DNA of 46,368 nt, from positions 1-46,368 of the forward strand of contig JAISNR010000135.1 of NCBI GenBank assembly GCA_031276135.1, given 5' to 3'. Position 1 is the first letter of the stretch. Every line of letters starts with the position of its first letter. Shown one piece after another: positions 1 through 7,902 of the stretch. The notes under the pieces were generated by a model. It worked only from the letters and a program-made list of their open reading frames with translations. It was not told the origin of the DNA and did no database searches. This DNA comes from Eubacteriales Family XIII. Incertae Sedis bacterium (GTDB lineage Bacteria > Bacillota > Clostridia > Peptostreptococcales > Anaerovoracaceae). Both the position numbers and the translations under genes were made by a program.

Positions 1-6
1 TTGTGT

Positions 7-75
7 CCCGGCGAGGCGCCGGGTTCCGCGAATACTCGCAGTATTCAAGGGTTCCGGCAACGCAGCCGGGGCGCA
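7..75. repeat. Cluster of three short GC-rich hairpins
   Basis: Two perfect 7-bp stems follow one another: CCCGGCG/CGCCGGG (7-13 with 17-23) and GAATACT/AGTATTC (30-36 with 40-46). A third, CGGC/GCCG, lies at about 55-68. The element may continue left of the window. It looks like an intergenic palindromic repeat unit or a folded RNA, perhaps the end of the upstream transcript. There is no clear T-tract, so it is not a standard terminator, and no known riboswitch class was recognised. Confidence 0.45.
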
Positions 76-219
76 AAAGGGCAAGCTCAATGTGCAGGTT
101 ATTTTTGAACTGTTCCTTACCCTGCTGTTGCAGTATTTCGATGATGATCGGAGTTTGAGGTTGACACATCGATAATCATCGGACATATGATTGGAAATAT
201 TTTATACGATTTTGACGCC

Positions 220-241
220 ATTGTAAAGAAAATTTTACAAT
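220..241. promoter_or_regulatory. Perfect inverted repeat, candidate operator
   Basis: ATTGTAAA at 220-227 is repeated inverted as TTTACAAT at 234-241 around a 6-base AT-rich centre. It lies about 250 bases before the first gene of operon 1 and close to a possible promoter (TTGACG at 212-217). A dimeric repressor or activator could bind here. The sequence differs from the AAAGCGCTTT operators elsewhere in the window. No regulator gene is nearby to assign it to. Confidence 0.4.
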
Positions 242-491
242 AAGTCGCCGGTTTGCCGATTGTCGCGGTTGCTTGTGTCAGGTTGCGTATCAACCTGCGC
301 TTCTGCAATTTTTTGCAAAGTCACCCTTGTCACCACCAAGAACCCTGTGTTTCTCAAATGCAAGCATCGATCGGCAAGCGCACTGCATCGCGACACAAAG
401 CAAATGGGTTCGCGATGAAGCCGTAATGGCATAGGTTTTGCGTAGATTAAAATCAATACGTGGCAATGCCAAAATACTCAAGGGGGAAACA

Positions 492-1724
492 ATGGCAAAA
501 TTATTGGAGCATATTCGGGTTCTTGATTTGACCCAATTCCTTTCGGGGCCGTTTTGCACACAGCTTTTGGCGGGGATGGGCGCGGAGGTAATCAAAATGG
601 AACCCCCGGGAAAAGGCGCGTCGGAGCGGGGAAGCACGCCATTCATCGGCCCGGGCAATATCGGCATCAAGAATATGAGTGCCGAGGATCTGTCCCTGTC
701 CGCATTGAAGAGGAACCGCAACAAGGAATCCGTTACACTGAACCTCAAATCGACGGAAGGCAAGGCTTTGTTCTTGAAAATGCTTGAAAAGGCCGATGTT
801 GTAATGGAAAATTTCCGGCCGGGCGCCATGGAGAAGCTGGGCTTGCCCTACGAAACGCTCAAGAAGGCGAAGCCCGAGATCATATATTGTTCCATTAAAG
901 GCTTCGGTGATATAAACGCCTACCGAAAGCTTCCCGCCTTCGACATCGTGGTACAGGCAATGTGCGGTCTGATGAGCGTCAACGGTGAGGCGTCGGGACC
1001 GCCGATCCGAACAAGCGTGGCGGTCAGCGATATTTGCGCGGGAATCTATGCATGTGTGGGAATCCTTGCGGCCGTGATCTACCGCAACCGCACCGGCATG
1101 GGCCAGCGGGTGGATGTTTCAATGATTGAATCCGCGCTTTCCTTGCTTATGGACGAAGCCCCCGATTTCTGGGCAACCCAAGGTTTCCCCTATCGCAACG
1201 GAAGCCGTGTAACACGCCTGACCCCTTTCAATTGTTATGCTTCCAAAGACGGGTATTATGTAATTGCAAGCGGCACCGACGCGCATTGGCAGACGATCCT
1301 GCGCGTCATGGGCAGGATGGATTTGAAGGATGATCCAAAATACAAAGAAGGCAGCCAGCGAGCCAAAAACTGCGACGAGGTGGATGCGATCATCAACCAA
1401 TGGTCAGCGAATTTATCCACCGATGATGTGGTGACCGCGCTGCAGGAGGAAGGTATCCCGGCAGCCAAAGTAAAATCCATACCGGAAGTCTACTCGGACA
1501 AGGAATTGATCGAATATGGTTCGATCATACCGGTGTGCCATCCGATCCTTGGCAAGGTGGACACTGTTAAATCATGGGATTTTCCCATCCATTTCAGCGA
1601 AGATTCGGTGCGTTTCACCAAAGCGGCGCCGATATTGGGCTCCGGAAACGAGATGATTTATAAAAATTTGCTCGGACTCGAACTCGAGGAGCTGGCAGAT
1701 CTCGAAGCAAAAGGCATCATTTGA
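492..1724 (+). CDS. CaiB/BaiF family (class III) CoA-transferase
   Basis: Cytoplasmic enzyme that moves CoA between a CoA thioester and a free carboxylic acid, usually to activate the acid for catabolism. The 410-residue protein has the family N-terminus (LDLTQFLSGPFCTQLLAGMGA), the VMENFRPGAMEKLG block and IYCSIKGFG. Asp180, in VAVSDICAG, matches the catalytic Asp that carries the acyl anhydride in formyl-CoA transferase. ATG at 492 is preferred over the TTG at 438 because CAAGGGGG precedes it and the protein then starts at the normal family position. It is the first gene of a long operon with thiolase, B12-mutase and MeaB genes, so it probably activates the operon's substrate. No acyl-CoA ligase is present. 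The substrate is unknown; the BaiF resemblance is only at family level. Confidence 0.9.
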   Translation: MAKLLEHIRVLDLTQFLSGPFCTQLLAGMGAEVIKMEPPGKGASERGSTPFIGPGNIGIKNMSAEDLSLSALKRNRNKESVTLNLKSTEGKALFLKMLEKADVVMENFRPGAMEKLGLPYETLKKAKPEIIYCSIKGFGDINAYRKLPAFDIVVQAMCGLMSVNGEASGPPIRTSVAVSDICAGIYACVGILAAVIYRNRTGMGQRVDVSMIESALSLLMDEAPDFWATQGFPYRNGSRVTRLTPFNCYASKDGYYVIASGTDAHWQTILRVMGRMDLKDDPKYKEGSQRAKNCDEVDAIINQWSANLSTDDVVTALQEEGIPAAKVKSIPEVYSDKELIEYGSIIPVCHPILGKVDTVKSWDFPIHFSEDSVRFTKAAPILGSGNEMIYKNLLGLELEELADLEAKGII

Positions 1725-1766
1725 TGATGGCAGGCTGTTGTGATCCATCGAAAGGAGATTTTGATC

Positions 1767-2954
1767 ATGGGCAATGTGGTGATAGTGAATGCCAAGCGCA
1801 CGCCGTTCGGGAATTTTGGGGGTTCGCTCATGGGTTTTACGAACGTACAGCTCGGCGCTATGGCTGTCAACCAAACAAAAGGCGAGCTTCCCGCCGAACA
1901 CATAGATCAATTGATCATGGGGAACGTGTATCCGGGCAGCGGGCTTTCCCCCGTACGGCAGATTGTCTGCGCGGCGGGCTGGCCAATCGACACCAATGCA
2001 TTGCATGTGGAACGGGCTTGTTGCTCAAGCATGAGCGCACTGGGCATCGGTTACGAACGGATCCGTTTCGGACGCGCCAAGATCATCATGATCGGCGGCA
2101 TGGAAACCATGAGCACCACTCCCTACATGCTGCCGCAGCTTCGCTGGGGCAACAGACTGGGCGATTTTACAGTATACGATGATCTGGTGGTCAGAAATCC
2201 GTATTTGAACGCTCCGATGGCACAATACGCAGGCGAGGTCGGCGTGGAATGGGGCGAAGGCCGGGAACAACAGGACGAATGGGCCGTGCGCAGCAATCTC
2301 TGCGCTGTCGCCGCTCAAGAAAAGGAGCTGTTTAAGGACGAGATCTTTCCTGTGGAAATTCCGCAAAAAAAAGGGGATCCCCTGGTTCTGACGAAAGACG
2401 AGCACCCCAGGGCCGACAGCTCTATGGAAAAGCTTGCAAAGCTGAACCCCGTGTACGGCAGTCCCACAGTGACAGGCGGCAACGCGTCCGCGTTGAGCGA
2501 CGGCGCGTCGGCGATCCTGCTCATGGACGAATCGGAAGCTTTGGAGCGCGGTTACAAACCTCTCGCTCGAATCGTCGATTGGATATCGGTTTGTTCGGAG
2601 CCCAGAAACAGCCCGCTCCTGCCTTCCGTGGCGGCGCGCCGGTTATTGGAAGCAAACAACCTGCGTTTGGAACGGATGTCGGTTATCGAGATCAACGAGG
2701 CTTTCGCATCCATGCCATTGGTATCGACACGGGCGCTGTGCGACAACAATTTAACCGATGCGAAGAAGCTCAGAGAGCGCGTGAACGTGAAAGGCGGAGC
2801 CATCGCCATCGGGCATCCGGTGGGTGCAAGCGGCGCGCGTGTGACCATGACCATGATGTATGAATTGCGCCGACGCAAGGAGCAATACGGTCTGTCAGCG
2901 ATTTGCGGCGCCATAGGACAAGGCGATGCGGTAATACTGGAAGCCATCTATTAG
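1767..2954 (+). CDS. Thiolase (acetyl-CoA acetyltransferase family)
   Basis: Cleaves a 3-ketoacyl-CoA with CoA, or condenses two acyl-CoAs. The 395-residue length is normal for the family. The nucleophilic cysteine is Cys85 in VERACCSSMSAL. The NEAFA block and IAIGHPVGASGAR are present, and the C-terminal CGAIGQGDA carries the second catalytic cysteine. This last motif reads CGAIGQG instead of the usual CGGGGQG, a mild departure that may fit a branched or unusual substrate. Start ATG 1767 follows AAAGGAGA at 1751-1758; the in-frame GTG at 1740 lies before this site. It sits 42 bases after the CoA-transferase, in the same operon. Whether it degrades or synthesises cannot be told from the sequence. 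Confidence 0.92.
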   Translation: MGNVVIVNAKRTPFGNFGGSLMGFTNVQLGAMAVNQTKGELPAEHIDQLIMGNVYPGSGLSPVRQIVCAAGWPIDTNALHVERACCSSMSALGIGYERIRFGRAKIIMIGGMETMSTTPYMLPQLRWGNRLGDFTVYDDLVVRNPYLNAPMAQYAGEVGVEWGEGREQQDEWAVRSNLCAVAAQEKELFKDEIFPVEIPQKKGDPLVLTKDEHPRADSSMEKLAKLNPVYGSPTVTGGNASALSDGASAILLMDESEALERGYKPLARIVDWISVCSEPRNSPLLPSVAARRLLEANNLRLERMSVIEINEAFASMPLVSTRALCDNNLTDAKKLRERVNVKGGAIAIGHPVGASGARVTMTMMYELRRRKEQYGLSAICGAIGQGDAVILEAIY

Positions 2955-3042
2955 GACCCGTCCGGAAATCGCTTGTGCATTTGCGCAATAGATTTGCAAA
3001 CAGATGCTTAGCCAAATTTCGCTTTTATGAGAAGGAACGATC

Positions 3043-3666
3043 ATGGACGAACTTGCGAAAAGAACAATGGCAGCCCTGACGCGAAACGGTTTCAAGGCGA
3101 GTTTCTTCGAAACGGCGGAGGAGGCGAAACGCGCGCTCATCGATTCGATCGACGCCCACGAAACGGTTGCCATGGGAGGTTCCATGACGATCAAAGAGAT
3201 GGGGATCAAGGAGGCGCTCGCACTGAAAGGCATTGAATTGCTCGCGCACATCGATGCCGCATCGTTCGAGGAACGCGTGGAGATACTCCGGAAAGCTGCG
3301 GTCACGGACGTGTATTTGTCAAGCATCAACGCGCTGACTGCGGACGGGATGCTTCTGAACACCGACGGATTGGGGAATCGTGTGGCTTCGGGAATATTCG
3401 GCCACAGGCGCGTTTGTTACATCGCCGGGGTGAACAAAATCGTGCGCAATCTGCAAGAAGCCCTCATCCGCATAAAGAATGTGGCGGCGCCCTTGAATGC
3501 CAAACGCTTAAATAAGCATACACCCTGCGCCGTAACGGGAAAATGCGAAAACTGCAATGCTGGGGAACGGTTGTGCCGCGCCACCGTGATCCTCGAGCGC
3601 CCGCTTACGGGTGTGGGGAGTGCGGAGATCGCCGTCTTTTTGGTCAATGAAAGGCTCGGGTATTAG
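3043..3666 (+). CDS. LUD-domain (LutC/YkgG-like) protein
   Basis: A 207-residue single-domain LUD (DUF162) protein. Visible family signatures are VAMGGSMTIKEMG, the NTDGLGNRVAS block, GVNKIVRNLQEA, and a Cys-rich tail NAKRLNKHTPCAVTGKC followed by CENC and LCR. In other bacteria LUD proteins take part in lactate oxidation with Fe-S partners (LutABC), but stand-alone copies like this one are common in Firmicutes and their role is not settled. There is no LutA or LutB neighbour here. It lies between the thiolase and the B12-binding protein in operon 1. The start has a weak GAAGGA site. Only the family is certain. Confidence 0.85.
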   Translation: MDELAKRTMAALTRNGFKASFFETAEEAKRALIDSIDAHETVAMGGSMTIKEMGIKEALALKGIELLAHIDAASFEERVEILRKAAVTDVYLSSINALTADGMLLNTDGLGNRVASGIFGHRRVCYIAGVNKIVRNLQEALIRIKNVAAPLNAKRLNKHTPCAVTGKCENCNAGERLCRATVILERPLTGVGSAEIAVFLVNERLGY

Positions 3667-3723
3667 CAAGAATCCTTGGAACAAAAATAAATGACAAAAA
3701 AACGCAGCACAGGGAAATGGTGA

Positions 3724-4164
3724 ATGCATATGAATGACAGGAAGATCCGCGTGTTGATGGCGAAGGTAGGTTTGGACGGCCATGACGTTGGCGTCAAGGT
3801 GGTCGCCCGAGGTCTGGCCGATGCGGGAATGGAGGTTATTTACACGGGACTCCGGCAGACGCCGCAGACGGTGGTGCAGACCGCGATTCAGGAGGATGTG
3901 GACATCATAGGCATCAGCTTGCTCTCCGGCGCGCACATGGTCTTTATACCGGAGATTCTGCGTTTGCTGAAAGAAAACCGCGCGGAGGATATCAATGTGT
4001 TCTGCGGCGGCGTGATCCCGGTGGAAGACATTGCTGAATTGAAAAAGTTGGGCATAAAGGAGGTCTTTGTAGCAGGCAGCAGCATGAAGGATATCGTGGG
4101 TTGCGTGAAAGAGGCTTTTCAGGCGCGTCACGAGCGACAGCGGAAAGGACAAAATGATGCTTGA
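3724..4164 (+). CDS. B12-binding small subunit of an acyl-CoA mutase (McmA2/HcmB type)
   Basis: A 146-residue cobalamin-binding domain. The base-off/His-on signature DGHDVG (Asp18-x-His20-x-x-Gly23) supplies the lower axial histidine, followed by GLRQTPQTVV and the SLLSGAH loop of the methylmalonyl-CoA mutase fold. In this family the small subunit pairs with a separate ~60 kDa TIM-barrel subunit to isomerise methylmalonyl-, isobutyryl- or 2-hydroxyisobutyryl-CoA. No large subunit is encoded anywhere in this window. The stop overlaps the start of the following meaB gene, typical of mutase loci. ATG 3724 or the ATG two codons later may be used. Substrate class cannot be assigned without the partner. 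Confidence 0.88.
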   Translation: MHMNDRKIRVLMAKVGLDGHDVGVKVVARGLADAGMEVIYTGLRQTPQTVVQTAIQEDVDIIGISLLSGAHMVFIPEILRLLKENRAEDINVFCGGVIPVEDIAELKKLGIKEVFVAGSSMKDIVGCVKEAFQARHERQRKGQNDA

Positions 4165-5227
4165 TGCCGCCACAGTGTCCGCGAGAGCCGAATCCATTCG
4201 AAACGGGGATGTGCGCACCCTCTCTCGATCCATCAGCGGGATTGAAAACGGCGATCCGGATGCCGCTCTCCTGATGCGGTTTCTTTATCCGTTCACCGGA
4301 AACGCGCGGGTCGTCGGATTCACGGGCGCCCCGGGCGCGGGCAAGAGCAGCGTCATCAACGAGGCGATCCAAGCTTATCTGGAGCGGGGATTGCGTGTGG
4401 CAGTCATCGCCGTAGATCCCACCAGCGAATTCACGGGCGGCGGCGTCTTGGGCGACCGGGTGCGGATGCAGGTTTTCAGCGATCGTCTGTATATCCGCAG
4501 TTTTGGCGCCGGAGGATGTTTGGGGGGTTTGAATACCGCTTGCGGACAGACCATCGCTCTGTTGGACGCCGCCGGGTTTGACCGCATTCTCGTGGAAACG
4601 GTGGGGGCCGGTCAGTCGGAAATTGAGATCCGGCATTATGCGGACACTGTGGTCGTGGTGTCCACCCCGAACCAAGGGGATGAGATTCAAATGCTGAAAG
4701 CCGGTATTTTGGAAATTGGCGATGTGTTCGTATTGAACAAATGCGAGCTTCCCGGAGCACAGCAGGCGGCGGCCGAGTTGATTGAGATGACGCATTTATA
4801 TGCCATGGGCAGACAGAATCGCATATATGCGGACGACAGAAGCTGTTGCGGCGCTGTTGCGCCCATCGGCGGCGACAGAAAGCCCGGCGGTGCGGACGGC
4901 GATCAAACGGCAACGGTTGAGCCGGATATTCCACCCGTCGTCCAAGTGTCCGCGCTGGAGAAAATCGGTTTCACCGAGATGTTTGAAGCGATTGAACGCA
5001 AGCTTCGCACCATGGAAGAGCGAAAGCTGTTGCGCGGGCGGAGGCGCCGGCGAACAGAGAAGTATCTGAGCGATTATCTTGTGCGCGCGTTCCAAGAACG
5101 GACGTTGCGCGACTTCCGGTCAGGGGACACATGGCGCCGCGTATGCGACATGGTGGAAAACGCCGAGCTCGATCCCCTGTCGGCGGGCGAGCGATTGTGG
5201 GAAAACATGACGGGAGGAAGCGAATGA
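4154..5227 (+). CDS. MeaB/ArgK-type G3E GTPase, B12-mutase chaperone
   Basis: GTPase that guards cobalamin loading and repair of B12-dependent acyl-CoA mutases. The P-loop GAPGAGKSS (residues 58-66), the DPTSEFTGG switch region, VETVGAGQSE, and NKCE in place of the NKxD base-recognition motif are visible, as is the C-terminal dimerisation segment. It overlaps the B12-subunit gene by 11 bases, confirming translational coupling with the mutase subunit. The 357 residues include an odd stretch after ELIEMTHLYAM (roughly residues 216-257, coding 4800-4925) that is Gly/Asp/Cys rich and about 30 residues longer than usual. It could be a lineage-specific insertion or two compensating frameshifts. Family assignment is firm. 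Confidence 0.9.
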   Translation: MMLDAATVSARAESIRNGDVRTLSRSISGIENGDPDAALLMRFLYPFTGNARVVGFTGAPGAGKSSVINEAIQAYLERGLRVAVIAVDPTSEFTGGGVLGDRVRMQVFSDRLYIRSFGAGGCLGGLNTACGQTIALLDAAGFDRILVETVGAGQSEIEIRHYADTVVVVSTPNQGDEIQMLKAGILEIGDVFVLNKCELPGAQQAAAELIEMTHLYAMGRQNRIYADDRSCCGAVAPIGGDRKPGGADGDQTATVEPDIPPVVQVSALEKIGFTEMFEAIERKLRTMEERKLLRGRRRRRTEKYLSDYLVRAFQERTLRDFRSGDTWRRVCDMVENAELDPLSAGERLWENMTGGSE

Positions 5228-5739
5228 AGGACATTCTGAACAAAGCAATACGTGCTTTCGAATTTGCTATGTCTCTCCTGACGGGATTGTTGGTGGCAAT
5301 TGCATGTTACCAGATCGCGGCGCGGTACGTTTTCGGTTGGGGGATTTCTTGGTCCGAGGAATCCATGCGGTATATATTTGTGGCGACCGTTATGGTCGGT
5401 ATTTATTTCGTCAGCAAAAGCGAAAGCTTTGCAACGCTCACGGTATTCTCCGATTTTGTCGCAAAAAAATCCCCGGGCGCGACCGGGATTCTCAGGGCGA
5501 TCCGCTATGTTGCGGAGTTTGTGTTTTACGCCACGCTGTTTTATTACGGTTGCAGAGTTTGCGTCATGGCGCTTGGACGCGTGTCCACGGCCACACATAC
5601 GCCGTTTACGCTTATTTACGCACCCATCCCGATCGGGGCATTTATGGGTTGCGTGAACACGGCGGTTAAGTGCGTTTCGGCATTCAAATACGGCCGCAAG
5701 AGCATCGAAGAAAAAGGAGTTGAAATCAATGCTGATTGA
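5224..5739 (+). CDS. TRAP transporter small membrane subunit (DctQ)
   Basis: Integral membrane protein of 171 residues with about four hydrophobic helices. It joins DctM and a periplasmic-type receptor in a sodium-driven TRAP importer for organic acids. The FGWGISWSEESMRYIFVATVMVG stretch matches the conserved W-x-E-E region of DctQ. ATG 5224 overlaps the meaB stop (ATGA) and follows GGGAGGAAG; the track's longer version from 5131 lies inside meaB and is rejected. The matching receptor is probably the DctP at 10260, five genes downstream, since no receptor adjoins dctQM here. Confidence 0.88.
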   Translation: MKDILNKAIRAFEFAMSLLTGLLVAIACYQIAARYVFGWGISWSEESMRYIFVATVMVGIYFVSKSESFATLTVFSDFVAKKSPGATGILRAIRYVAEFVFYATLFYYGCRVCVMALGRVSTATHTPFTLIYAPIPIGAFMGCVNTAVKCVSAFKYGRKSIEEKGVEINAD

Positions 5740-7009
5740 AACTGTTATCGTATTTGGCATGCTGTGCGCGATGATGATCATCGGCATCCCCATCGCCATC
5801 AGCCTCGGTCTGTCGGGCATCCTCACGTTGGTGATCTTCAACGACATTTCAAGCCTGCAAATGTTGCCGCAGAAGCTGTTCAGCAGCTGCGATTCGTTCG
5901 CGCTGTTGGCCATCCCGTTCTTTATGGTGGCCGGCGATTTGATGTTGCAAGGCGGTATTTCCAAACGGCTCGTAAATATGGCGAAGGTGTTTCTCTGGCG
6001 GATACGCGGCAGTCTGGCGCTGATCGGTTTCGTATCGAGCGCTTTTTTCGGAGCCTTGTCCGGTTCGGCCATGGCTACGACGGCGGCCATAGGGAAGGTT
6101 ATGTACCCCGAACTGCTCGAAGACAAGACATATGACAAGGACTTCGCCTTGGCGATTCAAGCCGTGGGCGGCACGTTGGGCCCGATGATCCCGCCGTCCA
6201 TCACGCTGATCGTGTTCGGCACTTTGGCAAATGCTTCCATAGGCGATATGATGATAGGGACAATCGTTCCGGGCGTTTTTCTCTGCCTGATCTATTGTGT
6301 GACAGGTTATGTTCTGATACGCAAGAACAATATGGCAAGAAGCAATATCAAACCGGAAAAGGGTGTATTCAAGGCGTTTATCAGCGGATTTTGGGCTTTG
6401 CTCATGCCTCTCATTATTCTCGGCGGCATTTATACGGGGGTGTTTTCTCCCACGGAGTCCGCTGCGGCCGCTTGCTTGTATGCGGTCATCATCGGAACCT
6501 TGATGTACCGAGAACTGACTTTTAAAAAGATTTTGATCGCACTCAAGAGTTCGTTTATGAGCTACTCGGCGATCATGCTTCTCATCTCCTGCGCCACCTT
6601 CTACGGTTGGGTGCTTACGATGGAGGGCATACCGCAATTTATTACGAACGCGCTCATGGTATCGGTGACGGATCGCATTGTCTTGCTTCTTTTGATCAAT
6701 GCGATTTTTTTGTTTCTCGGCTGTTTCGTGGATGTGGTCACCATCATTCTGTTGGTCGTGCCCCTGCTTACGCCGGTAGTGATGCATCTCGGCGTGGATT
6801 TGGTTCATTTCGGTGTGATCACAAACATAGTCACGGGAATCGGTTTGATCACGCCGCCCTTTGGCGCTTGCCTGTTCGTTGCCAGCGGAATCGACAAATC
6901 CATAAAGATCGAGTCGATATACAAGCGCATTCTTCCGTTCTGTTTTTCGGCCGTGATCGGAGGCTTGATCGTTTCATTCGTCCCCGTGCTGTCGTTGTGG
7001 TTCAAATAG
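5729..7009 (+). CDS. TRAP transporter large membrane subunit (DctM)
   Basis: The 426-residue transport channel of the first TRAP system, with roughly a dozen membrane helices. Family features are PFFMVAGDLMLQGGISKRL, the SGSAMATTAAIGKVMYPEL segment, GGTLGPMIPPSI, and GVFSPTESAAAA. Start ATG 5729 follows AAAAAGGAG; the track's TTG at 5720 is too close to that site. It overlaps dctQ by 11 bases. Transport is coupled to an ion gradient in characterised TRAP systems. The substrate is unknown but is expected to feed the CoA-dependent operon it lies in. Confidence 0.9.
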   Translation: MLIETVIVFGMLCAMMIIGIPIAISLGLSGILTLVIFNDISSLQMLPQKLFSSCDSFALLAIPFFMVAGDLMLQGGISKRLVNMAKVFLWRIRGSLALIGFVSSAFFGALSGSAMATTAAIGKVMYPELLEDKTYDKDFALAIQAVGGTLGPMIPPSITLIVFGTLANASIGDMMIGTIVPGVFLCLIYCVTGYVLIRKNNMARSNIKPEKGVFKAFISGFWALLMPLIILGGIYTGVFSPTESAAAACLYAVIIGTLMYRELTFKKILIALKSSFMSYSAIMLLISCATFYGWVLTMEGIPQFITNALMVSVTDRIVLLLLINAIFLFLGCFVDVVTIILLVVPLLTPVVMHLGVDLVHFGVITNIVTGIGLITPPFGACLFVASGIDKSIKIESIYKRILPFCFSAVIGGLIVSFVPVLSLWFK

Positions 7010-7062
7010 CGCTCATTATGAATATGAAGCGGTAAGCGATTTTGGAAAAGAGGTGTGGCCGG

Positions 7063-7902
7063 ATGCGTTTTTTTGAGAAGAATGCGAAATACACTGTACG
7101 CCCGCTTTTTTACGGATGCTTTCCCTCCTACGAGAAATCCGTGCTCCAGTGTATGTCAAACTATGGAACGAAGGTGGCCAGCCCGTCCTTGGGTTATCTG
7201 ATCAGCGGCGCCGGGAAGAATATCCTGGTGGACACGGGACCGGGGCCGCAAGACTTGATGGAGCGATTGCATCCCGGCCTTGCGCTGGATTTCGTGAAAG
7301 GGGGCGTCGTTTCCGCTTTGGCCGGAGTGGGCTTGACGCCGGACCGGATCGATTCTGTCATTTTCACGCATCTGCATTGGGATCATTGCCATAACGGTGA
7401 GAAATTCCCGGGGAAGCGATTTTTCGTGCAACGGGCGGAATTGATCTATGCGCTGTTGCCTCTGGATATACACGCGAATTTGTACGAGGCGCCAAAGGCC
7501 GGATTGACACCGCCTTGGTTTCGAATAGCCGCGCAACTTGAAGTCGTGGAGGGGGACACGGACATTGACGACGGCATACGGCTCGTGTTTACGCCGGGGC
7601 ACTCGCCCGGCAGCCAAAGCGTTCTGGTCAACACCGAGGCAGGTCCTTATTTGATTGCGGGCGACACGGTGATGCAATACGAAAACTGGGAGGGCAAAGG
7701 ATTTCAAAAACACTTGTTTTCATTGGTGCATGTCAATCTTACGGACTTCGACGCTTCGCTCAGAAAAATCGAGACATTGGGCGCGGTGCGCCTTCTGCCG
7801 GGGCATGATTTCAAGGCGCTGGAGCATGAGGTTTACCCGTTGCCGGAGGAGATCGAACGCAAAGAGGGAGAGGATTCGCAGAATCGGGGTGCGCGGCCAT
7901 GA
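7063..7902 (+). CDS. Metallo-beta-lactamase-fold hydrolase (AHL-lactonase-like)
   Basis: A 279-residue cytoplasmic metallohydrolase with a dinuclear metal site. HLHWDH (residues 103-108) is the metal-binding signature, followed by TPGHSPGSQSV, the bridging Asp in IAGDTV, and LPGHD near the end. The layout matches the quorum-lactonase/N-acyl homoserine lactonase group, whose members open lactones or hydrolyse esters and thioesters. In this operon, with CoA-transferase, thiolase and an alpha/beta-hydrolase-fold gene, ring-opening of a lactone intermediate is more likely than signal quenching (inference). ATG 7063 is chosen because AGAGGTG stands 8 bases before it; a TTG at 7042 would add seven residues. 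The next gene overlaps by ATGA. Confidence 0.85.
   Translation: MRFFEKNAKYTVRPLFYGCFPSYEKSVLQCMSNYGTKVASPSLGYLISGAGKNILVDTGPGPQDLMERLHPGLALDFVKGGVVSALAGVGLTPDRIDSVIFTHLHWDHCHNGEKFPGKRFFVQRAELIYALLPLDIHANLYEAPKAGLTPPWFRIAAQLEVVEGDTDIDDGIRLVFTPGHSPGSQSVLVNTEAGPYLIAGDTVMQYENWEGKGFQKHLFSLVHVNLTDFDASLRKIETLGAVRLLPGHDFKALEHEVYPLPEEIERKEGEDSQNRGARP

Larger units (their letters stand above)
1..491. other. Intergenic region upstream of operon 1
   Basis: No convincing gene is seen in the first 491 bases; the short ORFs on the track have no family features. The left end (about 7-75) is a cluster of GC-rich hairpins. A possible -35 TTGACA lies at 161-166 with a weak -10 TATGAT at 186-191 (spacer 19, longer than usual). 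A perfect inverted repeat lies at 220-241. The AAAGCGCTTT operator seen before other operons in this window was not found here, so operon 1 is probably controlled differently. Confidence 0.6.

Noticed and set aside
55-80. Possible cyclic-di-GMP riboswitch, from a GCGCAAAAGGGCAA-like stretch
   Set aside because: Only a short stretch resembles the conserved core; the second conserved half and the stem arrangement are not found.
117-829. Several short ORFs on both strands near the left end
   Set aside because: They overlap the CoA-transferase gene or the hairpin region, lack ribosome sites and show no family motif.
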